NCBI GenBank assembly: GCA_046727895.1
Contig: JBKPDM010000219.1
Location: 1 to 15,441 of the forward strand
Length of the DNA stretch: 15,441 nucleotides
Source: DATAOG01 sp046727895
GTDB taxonomy: Bacteria; Pseudomonadota; Alphaproteobacteria; Geminicoccales; Geminicoccaceae
Reading direction: 5' to 3'
The notes beneath the pieces are model-generated. The model ran no database searches, had not been told where the DNA came from, and worked only from the letters and a program-made list of their open reading frames with translations. Made by a program: the position numbers and the translations under genes. Numbering within the stretch: the first letter of the stretch is position 1; the number at the start of each line of letters is the position of its first letter. Positions 14,373-15,441 of this stretch are shown here, piece by piece.

Positions 14373-15418
14373 GCGCGACGCCCGCATCCGGCGCCAGGTC
14401 GACCGTCTCCTTCGCCCGCGTCCTCTCGGTCTGGGGGCTCCTGATCCTGCTGGTTTTTCTGATTCTGCTGTTCTCGATCCTCAAGCCCGACACCTTCCTC
14501 ACCGCCTTCACCTTCCAGTCGCTGGTCAACAACCGCTCGATCAACGCGCTGGTCTCGCTCGCGGTCATGATTCCACTCGCCGCCAATCAGTTCGACCTCT
14601 CGGTCGCCTCGATCCTCGGCATCGCCCAGGTTCTGGCCAATGGCCTTCAGACGCAGCAGGGCTGGCCCTGGCCGGCCGCCTGCGCGGCGGTGCTCCTGCT
14701 CGGCGGGCTGGTCGGGCTGATCAACGGCCTCCTGGTGACCCGGGTCCGGATCAACTCCTTCATCGCGACCCTCGGCTCGGGCTCGGTGCTGCTCGGCCTC
14801 AACCAATGGTACACGGGCGGCCGACAGGTGGTCGGCACGCTGCCGTCCGGGTTCGTCGCCATCTCGGGCAAGATTCTGGGCGTGCCGGCGCCGGTGCTCT
14901 ATGTCCTGGTGATCGCGCTGGTGCTCTGGATCGTCATGGAGTACCTGCCGCTCGGCCGCTTCCTCTACGTGCTCGGCGACAATCCGCGGGCGGCCGAGCT
15001 GAACGGCATCTCGGCCCGGCTCTACGTCACACTCGCCTTCATGGCCTCGGGCGTGATCGCGGCCTTTGCGGGCCTGGTGCTCCAGGCGCAGCTGCTGGTC
15101 GGCCAGAGCACGGTCGGCCAGGAGCTGATGCTGCCGGCGTTCACCGGCGCGCTGCTCGGCGCCACCTCGGTGCGCCCCGGGCGGGCGAATGTCTGGGGCA
15201 CCGTGCTGGCGGTCGCGGTGCTCGCCGTGGCCGTGGCCGGACTGAACCAGCTCGGCGCCCCGTTCTTCGTCGAGCCGGTGTTCAACGGCCTGATGCTGAT
15301 CATCGCGGTCGGCCTCGCGGTCGCGGCCCATCGCCGGCGCGAGCGCAGCATCGAGGCCGCGGCGACGCCGGCGCGGGCCCGGCCCCCCGATCGCGCCACC
15401 GCCCGCCCGGCCGAATGA
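14369..15418 (+). CDS. Sugar ABC transporter permease (RbsC/BPD_transp_2 family)
   Basis: This is the membrane channel subunit, probably working as a homodimer with the ATPase before it. The 349-aa protein starts at ATG 14369, overlapping the ATPase stop by four bases. About nine or ten hydrophobic segments are seen, from residues 20-38 to about 305-320. Family motifs include GLINGLLVTRVRINSFIATLG (116-136) and the cytoplasmic coupling loop LGRFLYVLGDNPRAAELNGI (195-214), which contacts the ATPase. A Pro/Ala/Arg-rich tail (about 321-349) is cytoplasmic and not conserved in the family. The stop is at 15416-15418, and a further gene begins 14 bases later. Confidence 0.94.
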
Positions 15419-15432
15419 ACCGGAGAGGAGCC

Positions 15433-15441
15433 ATGCCCGAC
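15433..15441 (+). CDS. Start of next operon gene, cut by the window edge
   Basis: ATG at 15433 follows a strong purine-rich binding site, GGAGAGGAG (15422-15430). Only three codons (MPD) are in the window, so the product cannot be named. The short spacing from the permease and the good binding site make it the likely fourth gene of the sugar operon, where a sugar dehydrogenase, kinase or a second permease would be common. Confidence 0.55.

Overview
This is a GC-rich window (roughly two thirds G+C) with gene content, codon use and short regulatory motifs that fit an alphaproteobacterium. The hints are a TTAA-N7-TTAAC CtrA-type site, several GANTC sites, a CBS-domain protein of the common ~143-aa alphaproteobacterial type, a DUF4410 lipoprotein and a rhizobial-style sugar ABC operon. 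I cannot place it below class level. There are no rRNA or tRNA genes, CRISPR arrays, integrases or intact transposases.

Left region (1-783): non-coding as far as I can tell. It holds an intrinsic terminator for a gene off the left edge (76-101), two diverged copies of a ~67-bp direct repeat (124-190 and 553-619), a CtrA-like motif cluster (319-349) and the probable hsd promoter with an 11-bp inverted repeat (671-736).

Defence/accessory region (784-8755): a complete, overlapping type I restriction-modification operon hsdM-hsdS-hsdR (784-6811), then about 1 kb of degenerate DNA with a frameshifted gene remnant, then a VapB-VapC toxin-antitoxin pair (7826-8469) with a perfect palindromic operator. 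The toxin-antitoxin pair is bracketed by two 60-bp direct repeats (59/60 identical). The right copy is the 3' end and flank of the CBS-domain gene. The left copy is an orphan duplicate of that gene end, including a terminator-like hairpin. This is the most distinctive structure in the window.

Envelope and metabolic region (8756-15441): a CBS-domain protein (minus), a DUF4410 lipoprotein (plus), a lipoprotein sorbosone/glucose dehydrogenase-like beta-propeller (minus), and, divergent from it, a sugar ABC transporter operon: periplasmic binding protein, double-domain ATPase, RbsC-type permease. A further gene starts 14 bp after the permease and is cut by the window edge. The dehydrogenase and transporter share one 360-bp upstream region and may be linked in periplasmic sugar use.

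I found no clearly new multi-gene system. The observations most worth following are the repeat-bracketed vapBC, the low-GC first recognition domain of HsdS, the repeats and CtrA-like sites upstream of hsdM, and the swapped Walker B acidic residues in the second half of the sugar ATPase.
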